Positions 1 through 9,248 of a DNA stretch of 64,000 nucleotides are shown here, in pieces; within the stretch, counting starts at the first letter, position 1; every line of letters begins with the position of its first letter. The position numbers were made by a program, and so were the translations under genes. The notes under the pieces were generated by a model that saw nothing but the letters and a program-made list of their open reading frames with translations, made no database searches and was not told the origin of the DNA. The DNA lies in assembly GCF_003025615.1 (NCBI RefSeq), contig NZ_PYMJ01000015.1, forward strand, positions 57,057-121,056, read 5' to 3'. Source of the stretch: Photobacterium frigidiphilum (GTDB taxonomy: Bacteria > Pseudomonadota > Gammaproteobacteria > Enterobacterales > Vibrionaceae).

Positions 1-104
1 ATCCCATTTCACATAATTTACAGCCTGTTTGAAATATAAAATGGGACGGTGTGGTTGTCTAACTGATGATATGTAATTCATGGTGTGCAACGAAGGGGTT
101 TCAG

Positions 105-1211
105 ATGCAGTCAGAAGTAAAACCAATGCGAATAATCAATCATAAAACCGTGCGTAAAGGTATAGGCTTGATTGCCTTACTGATGCCGTGGGCCGTATTG
201 TGGCTTTCAGGATACTCCTGGAGTGAGATGTCATCTATTAGTGTCTCCTATTGGACAGATTCACGTGATATTTTCGTCGGGTGCTTGATTGCAGTTGCTT
301 TTGCTTTGGCATCTTATAATGGGACAGGTACATGTAGAAGAGATACTGAATTCTGGCTTAGTAAAGCAGCAGGTGTTTTTGCGCTTTTAGTAGCCTTATT
401 TCCAACAATTTGTAGTTTCGAAGATAAAGTTAAATGCACCGATGCACCAAACTGGATTATGCATATATCTTTTAATCATCCCCAGTATATACACTATACT
501 GCTGCAATCCTCTTTTTTATCTGTCTTATTTTATTGATGTCATTTTTCTCGCTTCGCGCAAAATACAAAGAAAAACACTTACGCTCCAGATTATATTTTG
601 TAATCAGCTTGCTCATGTTATTTGGTATACCAACAGTATATATTATTGGAGAATTAACCTCGTTGTATGAATCAACCTTCTGGGCGGAATTGGTGGGATT
701 AACGCTGTTCGGTATCGGCTGGTTAAAGGCTGGTTGGTATAAAACAGAACCTAAGGCGTACTTGCCAAAGGGAGCGACCTTGGTAGACATCGTCGAAGTG
801 AATCCAAAAAACAAAAATAATCCTACAGAAGTAGTAATCGAGGTGGGTGTAGAATATTTCTTCAAAGCCGAAGGGTGTTGGAAAGATTGGTTTCTGGAAT
901 GTGGGCCACACGGATGGGGGCCTAATTGGAATCCTTTAAATTACAATAACCGAATTGAGTGGAAACCTCTTTTCCTTCTATGTGGAAACATCGGTAAGAA
1001 TTGGAACGATGAAGACCGTACATTTTGCATTGGTGATAGGAATACATGGGCGCTTCCATCGGGGCTTAATGACTTGAACCCAGAAGAGCGGAAACTTTAT
1101 TTATTTGCCAATGATTGGAAAACAAGATACGGAAATAATTACGTACTAGAACCTAAGGAAGGTGGCCCACTAAAGGTTGAAATTTACCGTCTCCAATCGA
1201 ATGAAGAATAA
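105..1211 (+). CDS. Uncharacterised six-TM membrane protein with soluble C-terminal domain
   Basis: I do not recognise a named family. The 368-residue product has about six hydrophobic segments in its first 220 residues and then a polar, Trp-rich C-terminal domain of roughly 140 residues, probably cytoplasmic. The segment around SSISVSYWTDSRDIFVG followed by a membrane helix and VALFPT resembles a widespread uncharacterised membrane family in which a SIS-x-Y motif precedes RDIFVG. The ATG at 105 is chosen over the in-frame ATG at 66 because AAGGGG lies just upstream of it. There is no obvious operon partner: 838 bases without an intact gene follow. Membrane location is well supported; function is unknown. 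Confidence 0.75.
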   Translation: MQSEVKPMRIINHKTVRKGIGLIALLMPWAVLWLSGYSWSEMSSISVSYWTDSRDIFVGCLIAVAFALASYNGTGTCRRDTEFWLSKAAGVFALLVALFPTICSFEDKVKCTDAPNWIMHISFNHPQYIHYTAAILFFICLILLMSFFSLRAKYKEKHLRSRLYFVISLLMLFGIPTVYIIGELTSLYESTFWAELVGLTLFGIGWLKAGWYKTEPKAYLPKGATLVDIVEVNPKNKNNPTEVVIEVGVEYFFKAEGCWKDWFLECGPHGWGPNWNPLNYNNRIEWKPLFLLCGNIGKNWNDEDRTFCIGDRNTWALPSGLNDLNPEERKLYLFANDWKTRYGNNYVLEPKEGGPLKVEIYRLQSNEE

Positions 1212-1431
1212 GTTCATAATAAGGTAAATCAATTCAGGCCACAAAGGGCGTTGCAATTTATTGGCTTTTGTGATGTTAATATCTGTTGGTGCGAAGAATT
1301 GTATTTAGAATTGATGAACTAACTCGTTTACATCCAGAGACTTTTCAGCGTGATCTCAGCTAACTATTTCACACCCAGTTGCATAAGCATAATTAATATC
1401 AAGTGTTAATATCGTATCTAGAATTGTTTTC

Positions 1432-1480
1432 AAATGCCCTTTAGTCTGTATTTTCGTTTAGGAAAAAAGGGCATTTTATA
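1432..1480 (+). terminator. Possible long-loop terminator
   Basis: AAATGCCCTTT and its exact complement AAAGGGCATTT form an 11-bp stem separated by a loop of about 23 bases, followed by a TA-rich tail. It could end a transcript coming from the membrane-protein gene. The loop is long for an intrinsic terminator. Confidence 0.4.
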
Positions 1481-1493
1481 TAAAAAAACTTGC

Positions 1494-1681
1494 TTATTTG
1501 ACTTTAAAATCATCGATATACGCTTGCACATCTTCTAATCAATAGTGATAGCGGTTACCTATTTTATAGGCTGGTAAGTCAAAATTTCCTCGCTGAATCC
1601 AACTATAGAGTGTTATCCATTTCACACGAAGAAGCTCTGCCACTTTTCGGCGAAGGATCAATCGAAGTGATTTAAAATTTT
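1494..1681 (-). pseudogene. Decayed AlpA/excisionase-like HTH regulator
   Basis: Reverse-strand translation gives LRRKVAELLRVKWITLYSWI, then QRGNFDLPAYKIGNRYHY, a stop, and LEDVQAYIDDFKVK. This is the layout of short AlpA/MerR-like (HTH_17) DNA-binding proteins, which regulate prophages and integrative elements. The TGA at 1539-1541 sits where these proteins usually have Trp, so one TGG to TGA change explains it. No ATG lies in frame upstream, so the start is lost as well. The reading frame on both sides of the stop stays clean, which suggests recent inactivation. No integrase or other mobile gene adjoins it, so it looks like a relic. Confidence 0.6.
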
Positions 1682-1979
1682 GTTTTGTAAGTATATTTTT
1701 TGTCGTCTTTTTTTCTCTGTTATTAATTATAAGTTCACTTTAAACGATCTGAACTGTGCACAGAGAATATGGTGCTGGGGAAAATTTTGAACTTAAAAGA
1801 AGTGAGGATAAAAGGACAATTTAAACGGCTGATCCATTCTGCTTCCATGCCAGTAAGATTTTGTATAAGTTGTAATTAATGGCCATATGCTATGATACTT
1901 TTCCACTAATGAGTACCAACTTGTATCAAACCAAGTATGTACCAAAAAGTGTACCAAATAATTCCCCATGACAAAGCGT

Positions 1980-2000
1980 GTTATATCCACGAGATATAAC
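1980..2000. promoter_or_regulatory. Perfect palindrome upstream of cobQ
   Basis: GTTATATC and GATATAAC flank the five-base loop CACGA, about 50 bases ahead of cobQ. The position suits an operator or a leader hairpin. No regulator can be assigned from sequence. Confidence 0.35.
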
Positions 2001-2049
2001 GGTTATAGATACGTCGTGGTTGTTTCATTATTGACTTGGGTTTAAGGTT

Positions 2050-3522
2050 TTGAATAATAGACATTTAATGGTTCAGGGTACAACATCAGACGCAGGCAAA
2101 AGCGTACTTACAGCGGGTTTATGCCGTGTACTTGCGCGAAAAGGTATAAAGGTAGCGCCATTCAAATCTCAAAATATGGCACTCAATAGTGCAGTAACAA
2201 AAGATGGTGGTGAAATTGGCCGTGCACAAGCAGTTCAAGCACAAGCCGCATGTATCGAACCGACAGTACACATGAACCCTGTATTGTTGAAACCCAATAC
2301 CGATGTCGGTGCTCAAATCATCGTTCAAGGTAAAGCCATCGCAGATATGGATGCGATAGGCTACAACGGCTATAAAAAAGTAGTTATGGGGCCTATCATG
2401 GAGTCTTTTGGTATTTTACAAGATGAATACCAAACTGTGATCATTGAAGGTGCAGGCAGCCCAGCAGAGATTAATTTACGTGAAAACGATGTCGCGAATA
2501 TGGGGTTTGCAGAAAAGGCAGATGTGCCAGTCATCATTATTGCAGATATTGATCGTGGCGGTGTTTTTGCGCATTTGTACGGCACATTGGCATTATTGTC
2601 TGAATCAGAACAGGCACGTGTGATTGGTTTTGTTATTAATCGCTTTCGCGGCGATATAAAGTTACTTGAATCTGGTCTTGACTGGCTCGAAGAAAAAACC
2701 GGTAAACCAGTCTTGGGTGTTTTACCGTATTTACATGGCTTGATGCTAGAAGCGGAAGATGCGATTAATGTTCAGCAAGTCGAAGCGGCTGATGAGCAGC
2801 TCAATGTTGTTGTGCCAGTATTAACACGGGTAAGCAACCATACAGATTTTGATCCGTTGCGCATGCACCCGCAAGTGAATTTACAATTCGTAGGTAAAGG
2901 GCAACAAATTCCTCCTACTGATCTTATTATTATTCCTGGCACCAAAAGTGTGCGGAGTGATTTAGCTTTCTTACGCGAGCAAGGCTGGGATAAGCAGATC
3001 GAACGTCATTTGCGCTTAGGGGGCAAAGTGATGGGCATTTGTGGTGGTTATCAGATGTTGGGTGAAAGTATTGCCGATCCTGATGGAATTGAGGGGGAGG
3101 CGGGTGAAAGCCAAGGTCTGGGCTATTTACAAACATCCACGATACTTGCACCAGAAAAGCAGCTTAAGCAAACCGTTGGTACACTTCAATTACCTGAACA
3201 ACCAGCTGTACCTGTACGTGGTTATGAAATTCACGCCGGTATTACAGCAGGCATTCAGGCAAATGCGCCAGTGCAACTTCAAGACGGGCCGGATGGCCAG
3301 CTAGGTATTGATAATCAAGTGTTTGGAACATATCTACATGGTATTTTTGAACAGACTGAAGCATGTAATGCTATTTTATCTTGGGCGGGGCTAGAAGCCA
3401 CGCAAACACCTGATTTTGATCTAATACGCGAGCAAGGTATTGATCGTGTTGCCGACACACTTGAAGAGTACATGAAGCTTGATAAATTGTGGCCAGAATG
3501 GGCTGATAAGTTTGCCAAGTAA
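2050..3522 (+). CDS. cobQ: Cobyric acid synthase (CobQ/CbiP)
   Basis: This glutamine-dependent amidotransferase amidates adenosylcobyrinic a,c-diamide to adenosylcobyric acid in cobalamin synthesis. The 490 residues match the family length. The N-terminal dethiobiotin-synthetase-like ATPase shows the P-loop [10 protein letters not shown] and [13 protein letters not shown]. The C-terminal type-1 glutaminase-like domain shows [14 protein letters not shown] with the nucleophile Cys, and a late GTYLHGIFE motif. The start may be the TTG at 2050, with AAGG very close upstream, or the in-frame ATG at 2068; homologues often carry a few residues before [11 protein letters not shown]. No other cobalamin gene lies in the window, so it is an orphan here. 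A clear terminator follows. Confidence 0.95.
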   Translation: MNNRHLMVQGTTSDAGKSVLTAGLCRVLARKGIKVAPFKSQNMALNSAVTKDGGEIGRAQAVQAQAACIEPTVHMNPVLLKPNTDVGAQIIVQGKAIADMDAIGYNGYKKVVMGPIMESFGILQDEYQTVIIEGAGSPAEINLRENDVANMGFAEKADVPVIIIADIDRGGVFAHLYGTLALLSESEQARVIGFVINRFRGDIKLLESGLDWLEEKTGKPVLGVLPYLHGLMLEAEDAINVQQVEAADEQLNVVVPVLTRVSNHTDFDPLRMHPQVNLQFVGKGQQIPPTDLIIIPGTKSVRSDLAFLREQGWDKQIERHLRLGGKVMGICGGYQMLGESIADPDGIEGEAGESQGLGYLQTSTILAPEKQLKQTVGTLQLPEQPAVPVRGYEIHAGITAGIQANAPVQLQDGPDGQLGIDNQVFGTYLHGIFEQTEACNAILSWAGLEATQTPDFDLIREQGIDRVADTLEEYMKLDKLWPEWADKFAK

Positions 3523-3562
3523 CGTGCGATAGAATCTTAAAGCACATTATTCAGAGAACTAA

Positions 3563-3612
3563 AAAAGCCGGTGCAACATCCTATATTATCGCGATGTGGC
3601 ACGGGCTTTTAT
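3563..3612 (+). terminator. Intrinsic terminator after cobQ
   Basis: AAAAGCCGGTGCAACATC pairs with GATGTGGCACGGGCTTTT across a short AT-rich loop with two mismatches, followed by T-rich sequence. The A-run on the left lets it also work for the convergent gene that ends at 3655. Confidence 0.85.
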
Positions 3613-3654
3613 TTTACGTATTACTACATTTTTCTTTTAGAAGATACGTCGAAA

Positions 3655-4758
3655 TTAACGTTGCTCTAATGGGTATGAACGGTAGCTCCACATGCCATAA
3701 GTACGAAGTGCATCGCGGTAGATACCTAGAAGCTCACCATCTGTAGGTACTTTTAATTCGTCGAGTGGTTTGTCTGCGGCTGAAACAGTATCAAACGTAA
3801 TGTCTTTAGGGCCAGTCTGCCAGCTTGCGATTTCAAACAATGTTTGTCCGCGACGTACGTGGCTTGCAGAGCTAATAATAGTGGCATGATCAATATCATG
3901 ACGGGCTAGGGCATAGCTGCTGTATAGAGCGTTCTCTACAGTACTGCGTGCATAGTTATCTTCAATAATACGGCTACGGTCTATTCCTTTCTCTACTAAC
4001 CAATCTGCCATTAACTTACCTTCAGTTTTATGGTTTTTTGGTACGCCACCAGTCAGTACGATTAGCGACTTAGGCTGTTCTTTAGCAAAGGCTAATGTCA
4101 TTTCTAAACGTTGAATGAGTATGTCATGCATGCTGCCATCTGGGTTTAGGGCATAGCCCAATGTGATGATAGCGGTATTGCCGTCTTGCGCTTTATCAAA
4201 CGTGGTTTTAAGTGGGGTTTCCACTATGCGATTCACGGTATCAAAAATGCGTTGCATGTCTGCGGCACGTCCTGGATTAAGTGATTCCAGCACCTTCATG
4301 TGTTTTGCTGATTCTGTATCGTTGCCTGTAAAGTGCTGCCACACAGCAAGGTAAGAATGTGCATCTACATCTTCAGGTGCAACACTTAATACTTTTTCAA
4401 AAAGCTCAATTGCGCGTTCAGCGTTCTTGTTATAGATTTGTGCATTCGCGGCAGAAATTAACAAATCGGTACGATAAGGTTCTAAGTCGTAGGCTTCTAG
4501 CAGTCGATTAGTCACTATCTCCATGTTGCTTGGCATTTTTGCGGTAAAGCCAGCATGTGAGATACGAGCGGGTGATTTGAATGCTGTTGCCGCATCAATG
4601 AGCAATTGATCAACTACCTGACGCTTTGTTGTGAACTGACTATATTCGACAGTTGCTTGAATGCTTTGTTGAGTATCTGTTTGATTTGCAGCAAAAAGTG
4701 AGGCAGAAGAAAGGGTTAATAGGCTACCAAGAGTAAAAGCAATAATTGTCTTTTTCAT
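3655..4758 (-). CDS. Periplasmic DUF218 (YdcF/ElyC-like) protein with TPR-like N-terminal half
   Basis: The 367-residue product starts with a cleavable signal peptide (MKKTIIAFTLGSLLTLSSAS, then LFAAN). Residues of about 90-180 look helical and TPR-like, with segments such as AERAIELFEKVLSVAPEDVD. The C-terminal half is a DUF218 domain: AIITLGYALNPDGSM, IVLTGG, TEGKLMADWLVEKGI and the ENALYSSYAL segment are typical. Family members such as SanA and ElyC act in envelope or peptidoglycan-precursor homeostasis, but the reaction is not settled. The ATG at 4758 is preferred to the upstream GTG at 4770 because it begins a normal signal peptide. Function here is inferred only at family level. Confidence 0.8.
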   Translation of the reverse strand: MKKTIIAFTLGSLLTLSSASLFAANQTDTQQSIQATVEYSQFTTKRQVVDQLLIDAATAFKSPARISHAGFTAKMPSNMEIVTNRLLEAYDLEPYRTDLLISAANAQIYNKNAERAIELFEKVLSVAPEDVDAHSYLAVWQHFTGNDTESAKHMKVLESLNPGRAADMQRIFDTVNRIVETPLKTTFDKAQDGNTAIITLGYALNPDGSMHDILIQRLEMTLAFAKEQPKSLIVLTGGVPKNHKTEGKLMADWLVEKGIDRSRIIEDNYARSTVENALYSSYALARHDIDHATIISSASHVRRGQTLFEIASWQTGPKDITFDTVSAADKPLDELKVPTDGELLGIYRDALRTYGMWSYRSYPLEQR

Positions 4759-4939
4759 TATATTAGTCACTTAAGTTCACAGTTTGGACTGCAATATAGA
4801 TAATTCTCGAAGAGAATTTTGTGATTTATGATTGAAAAATGCAGTTATTTTGTAGGAATATGTGAAATTGGAATCAAGCTCCGCTTTGATGTATGTTCAG
4901 TTAAACGGAACGCTAGTCTAAAAATCAACAAGGTGATGT

Positions 4940-5491
4940 ATGACTCAAGAATATAGCTTTCGAACGTGCTCTTTTGACACTGAACGGCTGAAGGTGAGTA
5001 ATGTACTGAGTGTTTTAAATCAGTCTGTTTCTGAAGCAGAACTATCGGGTGTTGCTTTAAAAATATTAACACCAAATGTAACTCAATCTCTTCCTCCAGA
5101 GTTTCAATCAGTTCAGTGTGTTGAATCTGCAAGTAAATGGATAAATGAGATGGTAACTAACAGCCATTTCCTTATCATCCAGCAATCAGAGAGTCATCAA
5201 ATTATTGGTTTCATTTTTTTCTATGTATTCACTCCAAAAGAGTCTGGTTCCAATGTACATCTTGGTTATCTTCTTGATGAGCGTTTTTGGGGGAAAGGTT
5301 ATGCGAATGAATTTATGGAGGGGCTAATTGAATGGTGCAATCGTTCTCAATTAGTCTCTAAATTACTTGGTGGCGTTGATGTGGGTAATGCTCAATCAAT
5401 TAAATTATTAGAAAATAATGGGTTCAATGAAGCAACTGGCGATTCACCGAATGGCGTTGTTTTTTATGAACGTTCATTTAGTAAATGTTGA
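4940..5491 (+). CDS. GNAT-family N-acetyltransferase (RimJ/RimL-like)
   Basis: The 183-residue product fits a single GNAT domain. HLGYLLDERFWGKGYANEFM carries the acetyl-CoA pyrophosphate-binding motif (R-x-x-G-x-G/A form: WGKGYA), and VDVGNAQSIKLLENNGF is the conserved late helix. The N-terminal TERLKVSNV resembles the substrate end of RimJ-like enzymes. The substrate cannot be told. The start has AAGGTG upstream. The gene stands alone between a divergent DUF218 gene and a strong terminator. Confidence 0.85.
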   Translation: MTQEYSFRTCSFDTERLKVSNVLSVLNQSVSEAELSGVALKILTPNVTQSLPPEFQSVQCVESASKWINEMVTNSHFLIIQQSESHQIIGFIFFYVFTPKESGSNVHLGYLLDERFWGKGYANEFMEGLIEWCNRSQLVSKLLGGVDVGNAQSIKLLENNGFNEATGDSPNGVVFYERSFSKC

Positions 5492-5530
5492 ATTATAATT
5501 AAGCTGATGCGTACACGTGTTTGTACTTAC

Positions 5531-5588
5531 AAAAAAGGTCTTAGTACTGTCGCTGTGAATACGACAAGTATCTAAGACCTTTTGTTTT
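5531..5588 (+). terminator. Bidirectional intrinsic terminator
   Basis: AAAAAGGTCTTAG and CTAAGACCTTTTG form a long stem with an inner CTGTCG/CGACAAG extension, followed by TTTTG-TTTT on the plus strand and an A-run on the left. It lies between the convergent GNAT gene and the gene ending at 5641, and can serve both. Confidence 0.85.
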
Positions 5589-5640
5589 AAATCTGTATTT
5601 AAGCACTGTTAGAGATGAATCAATTCATACACTATGGCGC

Positions 5641-6213
5641 TTAGCTTTGTCCGATGATCAGCTCTTCATCAAGATCTGTTAAGATCATTTTTTGAATATC
5701 TAAGCCAAGATACATCAAAATCAGACACCAATTTAGAAAAGGAATATTGTTCTTTTCTAAGTTGTCTTCAAAGTGGTCTAGTCTCCAGTTGAATGATTCA
5801 GCTAAATCAGTAAACGTTAAACCCGTGAATACGCCTTCGCCGACAACGCGGTTAAGCTGTAAACGTGAAGGGGATACAAATTTACTTGCAGGTAAAAAAG
5901 CATTTCTATCAAATGCAGATAGTACTTTACGTACATCGACAGAAAGTGCATCACCGCGATTGTTTATATTAGGTCTGCCTACTAAAGCAACAAGAAAACA
6001 CCAGCAAGTATATGGAATGTATGAAACCTCGTACGGTTCTTTTTTATAGCCAGCAGTCCAATCACAAAATCTGCGCTCAGAAATACCAGTAAGTTTAACT
6101 AACTTAGCTGATTCATAACCGTATTCGCGCAGTAATGCTAAAACCTCTGCAACTTCAGAAACGAAAGGCTTGGTCCAATTGTTGACTGGTGTAAATGTAT
6201 TTTCTCTAATCAC
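5641..6213 (-). CDS. Uncharacterised protein with HTH-like N-terminus
   Basis: The 190-residue product is not recognised with confidence. Residues of about 17-55 (EVAEVLALLREYGYESAKLV, then KLTGISERRFCDWTAGY) look like an atypical helix-turn-helix of the kind found in small phage- or plasmid-borne regulators, in which a recognition helix is followed by a WT-G-Y turn. The remainder is acidic and helical with no clear motif. The start is GTG at 6213 with AAAGG upstream. A 14-bp palindrome at 6391-6404 lies upstream and could be an operator. The assignment as a regulator is tentative. Confidence 0.55.
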   Translation of the reverse strand: MIRENTFTPVNNWTKPFVSEVAEVLALLREYGYESAKLVKLTGISERRFCDWTAGYKKEPYEVSYIPYTCWCFLVALVGRPNINNRGDALSVDVRKVLSAFDRNAFLPASKFVSPSRLQLNRVVGEGVFTGLTFTDLAESFNWRLDHFEDNLEKNNIPFLNWCLILMYLGLDIQKMILTDLDEELIIGQS

Positions 6214-6390
6214 GAGCTAACCTTTTTGCAAGAATAAGCTTATTGAAGCATATTCACATGTTTGGTGTACAAATAACGTACTTTATTATGAACCATTTAC
6301 ATGAATGAAATTGGATCATCGAGGGGAATGATACTGATAAGTTCCGAGATGTCTATTAAAGCTCATAAAAGTTGAACATTTCATGCAAAT

Positions 6391-6404
6391 TGATACCAGT
6401 ATCA
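6391..6404. promoter_or_regulatory. Short palindrome TGATACCAGTATCA
   Basis: TGATAC and GTATCA flank CA, about 180 bases upstream of the HTH-like gene and close to the end of the Nudix gene. A related half-site (GATACTGAT) lies near 6330. It is a candidate operator for the HTH-like protein, by proximity only. Confidence 0.25.
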
Positions 6405-6471
6405 GCACTTTTTGCTGCGAAAGATGATGACCATTGATTAATTTATAGAGTCTTAGATTATTAAAGGGACA

Positions 6472-6999
6472 TTAAACAATGCCCATCATCTTTATTTTGA
6501 GATAGGTCGCTAATGTTTTGCCATCTTGAATCTCATTGTTTAATACTTTTTGTTCAAACTCATTAACAGACATGGTGACGACTTCAATTACTTCATCGTC
6601 ATCTAATTCTCCAGCGGTTTCTGATAAGCCTTGAGCGAGAAACAAGTACTGAACCTCATCACAAAACCCTGGTACAGGCAGAAGTTCACCAAGGCTTTGC
6701 CAACTTTCAGCTTTCAGGTTTACTTCTTCTGCGAGCTCTCTTTTCGCGCAATTTAGAATGTCTTCTTTGCTTTCTAACGTACCCGCTGGAAATTCAAGAA
6801 TCCATTGCTTGATAGCAGGGCGGTATTGATGCACTAAAACAAGCTCACCGCATTGATTAATCGGCACAATGATCACGGCACCAGGATGTTTTACGGTGGT
6901 GAATTCAATGTTTCGACCATCAGGTAGCTGGTGCTGTTCTTGTTCTATTGAAAAGCACTTCCATTGGTAAAGTGTTTTGGCAGGCGTTTTGGTAGACAT
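6472..6999 (-). CDS. Nudix hydrolase (ADP-ribose pyrophosphatase-like)
   Basis: This predicted 175-residue cytosolic enzyme cleaves a nucleoside diphosphate linked to another moiety. The Nudix box runs from GTLESKEDILNCAKRELAEE to VNL: Gly, Glu, RE and EE are all in place, although the usual Gly after EE is Asn. VLVHQYRPAIKQWILEFPAG just before the box is the strand seen in ADP-ribose pyrophosphatases (NudF type). The ATG at 6999 is preferred over 7011 because GGAG sits six bases ahead of it. The gene is monocistronic. The exact substrate is unproven. Confidence 0.88.
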   Translation of the reverse strand: MSTKTPAKTLYQWKCFSIEQEQHQLPDGRNIEFTTVKHPGAVIIVPINQCGELVLVHQYRPAIKQWILEFPAGTLESKEDILNCAKRELAEEVNLKAESWQSLGELLPVPGFCDEVQYLFLAQGLSETAGELDDDEVIEVVTMSVNEFEQKVLNNEIQDGKTLATYLKIKMMGIV

Positions 7000-7042
7000 A
7001 GGCAACTCCATTACATTTAATAAACCAGAGGCTTATAGTATA

Positions 7043-7090
7043 AAAAAAGCGATTTCATTATAGGTGATAAACCTGATGAAATCGCTTTTC
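7043..7090. terminator. Intrinsic terminator downstream of the diguanylate cyclase
   Basis: AAAAAGCGATTTCAT pairs with ATGAAATCGCTTTT around a loop that itself contains AGGT/ACCT. A- and T-runs flank both sides, so it can stop leftward transcription from the cyclase before it reaches the Nudix gene. Confidence 0.8.
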
Positions 7091-7150
7091 GATACTGCCA
7101 AGCTTATTTATAAATCATGAACATTGAGTGAAAATCAGAATGAACCACTT

Positions 7151-8200
7151 CTAGCTAATTGCAATTTGGCTGCGTCCCCAGCTTTTTGCACGATGTAGGG
7201 CGCTCTCTGCTTTTATGTAATCAAAACTATATTCCTGAAACTCGATAGGCGTAATACCAATGCTAACGGTAATACTTACATTATGGCCCGACTCTAACTC
7301 TAAAGACCAGCTGGCAATTTCATCTTTTAAGAGAGATGCGAACTCTTCAGCGGCTATTATGTCAGTTTCGGGTAGCAGTAAACAAAACTCTTCACCACCG
7401 ATCCGTGCTAGGTGATCACCTTTACGTGTATTTTCGCGTAAGCATTTGGCGAGCATCATCAAGACTTGATCGCCAGCATGTAAACCGTAGCGGTCATTGA
7501 CGGCTTTAAACTCATCAATGTCTAGAACGAGCATAGAGAAATCACGTAAATAACGTTGACTACGTGCTGATTCACTTTGATAAATCGGCAATAACCCAGA
7601 ACGATTGTGTAAGCCAGTTAAAAAATCGGTGGTTGCCGTTTGTTTTACTCGTGCTATCGCTTCGTTACGATGACGAGCAAGTAAATAAGCCATAATTAAA
7701 ACAATAGAATACGCACTGATGTTTTGTAATGCTTCCGTTATTTGAAGTTGTTTATCAGAGACTTCAGCGACGCCCAGTACAATGTAGAAACAACCAAATA
7801 ATGAGCTATACCACCAAGCGTATTTCTGTTGTAACGCAAAGAAGCACAATAATGGAATAGTCAGACCAATGGTATTGCTGATATGGCGAGAGCTGTCTGC
7901 GTAAAAACCGAGTGCACAGGCTGCTGTTGTTGAAAAGATAAAAATCCAAATCAGTAAATAGGGGTTTATTTTATATTTATTAATGACTGAAAGTGTATAA
8001 CAAATGACCATGCCGATAACGGCAGAAAAGGTGAAGTTAACAGGAACGTTAGAGACAAAATAAGTGAAAGCAATGATCGCGCAAATCATGCCTGAAAATG
8101 GAAATAGAATAGTCAGTTGTTTTTGAAGGGTTTTCTCACTTAATTCTATGTATGCAAAATTGGAGGATTCAAGTTGAGTGCTTTTTATAACTGTTGCCAT
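7151..8200 (-). CDS. Membrane-bound diguanylate cyclase (GGDEF domain)
   Basis: The predicted enzyme makes cyclic di-GMP from two GTP. The 349-residue protein has about five or six membrane segments in residues 28-180 and a C-terminal GGDEF domain from about residue 185. The active-site motif is GGEEF at 268-272, the catalytically competent E variant. RKGD, nine residues before it, matches the RxxD inhibitory I-site, so product feedback is likely. TTDFLTGLHNRSGLL is the usual domain opening. The N-terminal sensor has no recognised ligand domain. The gene is monocistronic with a terminator downstream. Confidence 0.93.
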   Translation of the reverse strand: MATVIKSTQLESSNFAYIELSEKTLQKQLTILFPFSGMICAIIAFTYFVSNVPVNFTFSAVIGMVICYTLSVINKYKINPYLLIWIFIFSTTAACALGFYADSSRHISNTIGLTIPLLCFFALQQKYAWWYSSLFGCFYIVLGVAEVSDKQLQITEALQNISAYSIVLIMAYLLARHRNEAIARVKQTATTDFLTGLHNRSGLLPIYQSESARSQRYLRDFSMLVLDIDEFKAVNDRYGLHAGDQVLMMLAKCLRENTRKGDHLARIGGEEFCLLLPETDIIAAEEFASLLKDEIASWSLELESGHNVSITVSIGITPIEFQEYSFDYIKAESALHRAKSWGRSQIAIS

Positions 8201-8327
8201 AATACGGTCTTACATCCTTGTTACACAAAAAAACCGTCAATGCGCAACGTGATGCATTGACGATTGTAGAATAACAGTAATGTCGATTATGTCTAATTAT
8301 TTTTAGCAACAAATGTAATCTATTGAT

Positions 8328-9248
8328 TTAAGACAAGAATGATTTTATCAATTTAACGACAACTTCAGGTTGCTCGTTCGTGACCCCATGACCAGTCTCA
8401 GGAATAACGACAATCGGGGCATTCAAATACCTACTGAGCTGAATGCCACTTTTTAGCGGGAAGATTTGATCACTGTCTCCCCAAATCACCATGCTATTGG
8501 GTAGATTGTTAGGCGGGAATTCTGCAATACGATCTCTATCTTTGATGAGTGTTTGAATTAATGACGTTCTTTCTGCTTGCCAAGGCGAGAAGTAGCTGGT
8601 GTAAATTTGATCGGCTATGAAGTCGGGCATGTATTTCTTTTCATAAAAAACGTTGTCAAATAATCGCCTTACTTCATCACTGTTTTGAGGCACAAATAAA
8701 TTCTCGGGTTTATCAACACCTGCGCGTAGGCATAAATCGTCAAGATCTTTCTCTGAGAATAACGGACCAGGGCTGGCAATGATGATCGATTTATCAATGC
8801 GTTCAGGTGTGGTCATCATGTTGTAGGTTACAAATCCGCCATAGGAGATGCCAGCGACATTTACTTTGTCTATTTTTAAATGATCCATAAGTTGCCAAAT
8901 GGCATTTGTTTGGGTGGTTAAATCGGGTAGACCTTTACTGTGAGAATCGCCAAACCAAGCAAGATCAGGTGCGATAACTTGATAGTCTTGGCTTAGCACC
9001 ATCATTTCTTTTTTCCATGTGGACATTGCAGTGCCACCAAAGCCATGAAGTAACAATAATGGTTTACCCGTACCGCCGACCCAGAACTTCATGCTGCCAC
9101 CTTCTTTTAAGGGCAGAAATTGCTCAGAGTAACCAGCATTGACTAATGACTCTCCGTCTTGTGTGGCTTTCCATTTAACAATTTCACAGCCTGAAAGGGT
9201 AAATATAAGCACAAAAAAAAGCATAACATGTCGAAATAGCCTTGGCAT
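8328..9248 (-). CDS. Lipoprotein alpha/beta-hydrolase
   Basis: The 306-residue product begins with a lipoprotein signal; FTLSGC is the lipobox, so it should be anchored in the envelope. The hydrolase fold is clear: LLLHGFGG forms the oxyanion loop, GISYGG holds the nucleophile Ser, WGDSDQIFP the acid Asp, and PETGHGV the catalytic His. Family members include esterases, lipases and C-C hydrolases, so the substrate is open. The ATG at 9248 follows AAGGAACC with good spacing and is preferred over the TTG one codon earlier. Confidence 0.88.
   Translation of the reverse strand: MPRLFRHVMLFFVLIFTLSGCEIVKWKATQDGESLVNAGYSEQFLPLKEGGSMKFWVGGTGKPLLLLHGFGGTAMSTWKKEMMVLSQDYQVIAPDLAWFGDSHSKGLPDLTTQTNAIWQLMDHLKIDKVNVAGISYGGFVTYNMMTTPERIDKSIIIASPGPLFSEKDLDDLCLRAGVDKPENLFVPQNSDEVRRLFDNVFYEKKYMPDFIADQIYTSYFSPWQAERTSLIQTLIKDRDRIAEFPPNNLPNSMVIWGDSDQIFPLKSGIQLSRYLNAPIVVIPETGHGVTNEQPEVVVKLIKSFLS

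Larger units (their letters stand above)
1212..2049. other. 838-bp gap with decayed regulator and palindromes
   Basis: No intact gene is seen here. The stretch holds a hairpin at 1432-1476, a broken AlpA-like reading frame (separate entry), three close copies of GTACCAA between about 1913 and 1957, and a perfect palindrome at 1980-2000. It is AT-rich and reads like the scar of a small integrated element next to cobQ. I looked for a cobalamin riboswitch ahead of cobQ and saw no conserved B12-box-like sequence. Confidence 0.5.

Noticed and set aside
494..911. Two minus-strand frames inside the first membrane-protein gene
   Set aside because: They overlap each other and a better plus-strand gene with membrane helices and a ribosome site.
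1700..2049. Cobalamin riboswitch upstream of cobQ
   Set aside because: A B12 riboswitch would be expected to control this gene, but I found no B12-box-like conserved core or the usual multi-helix layout; only a short palindrome is present.
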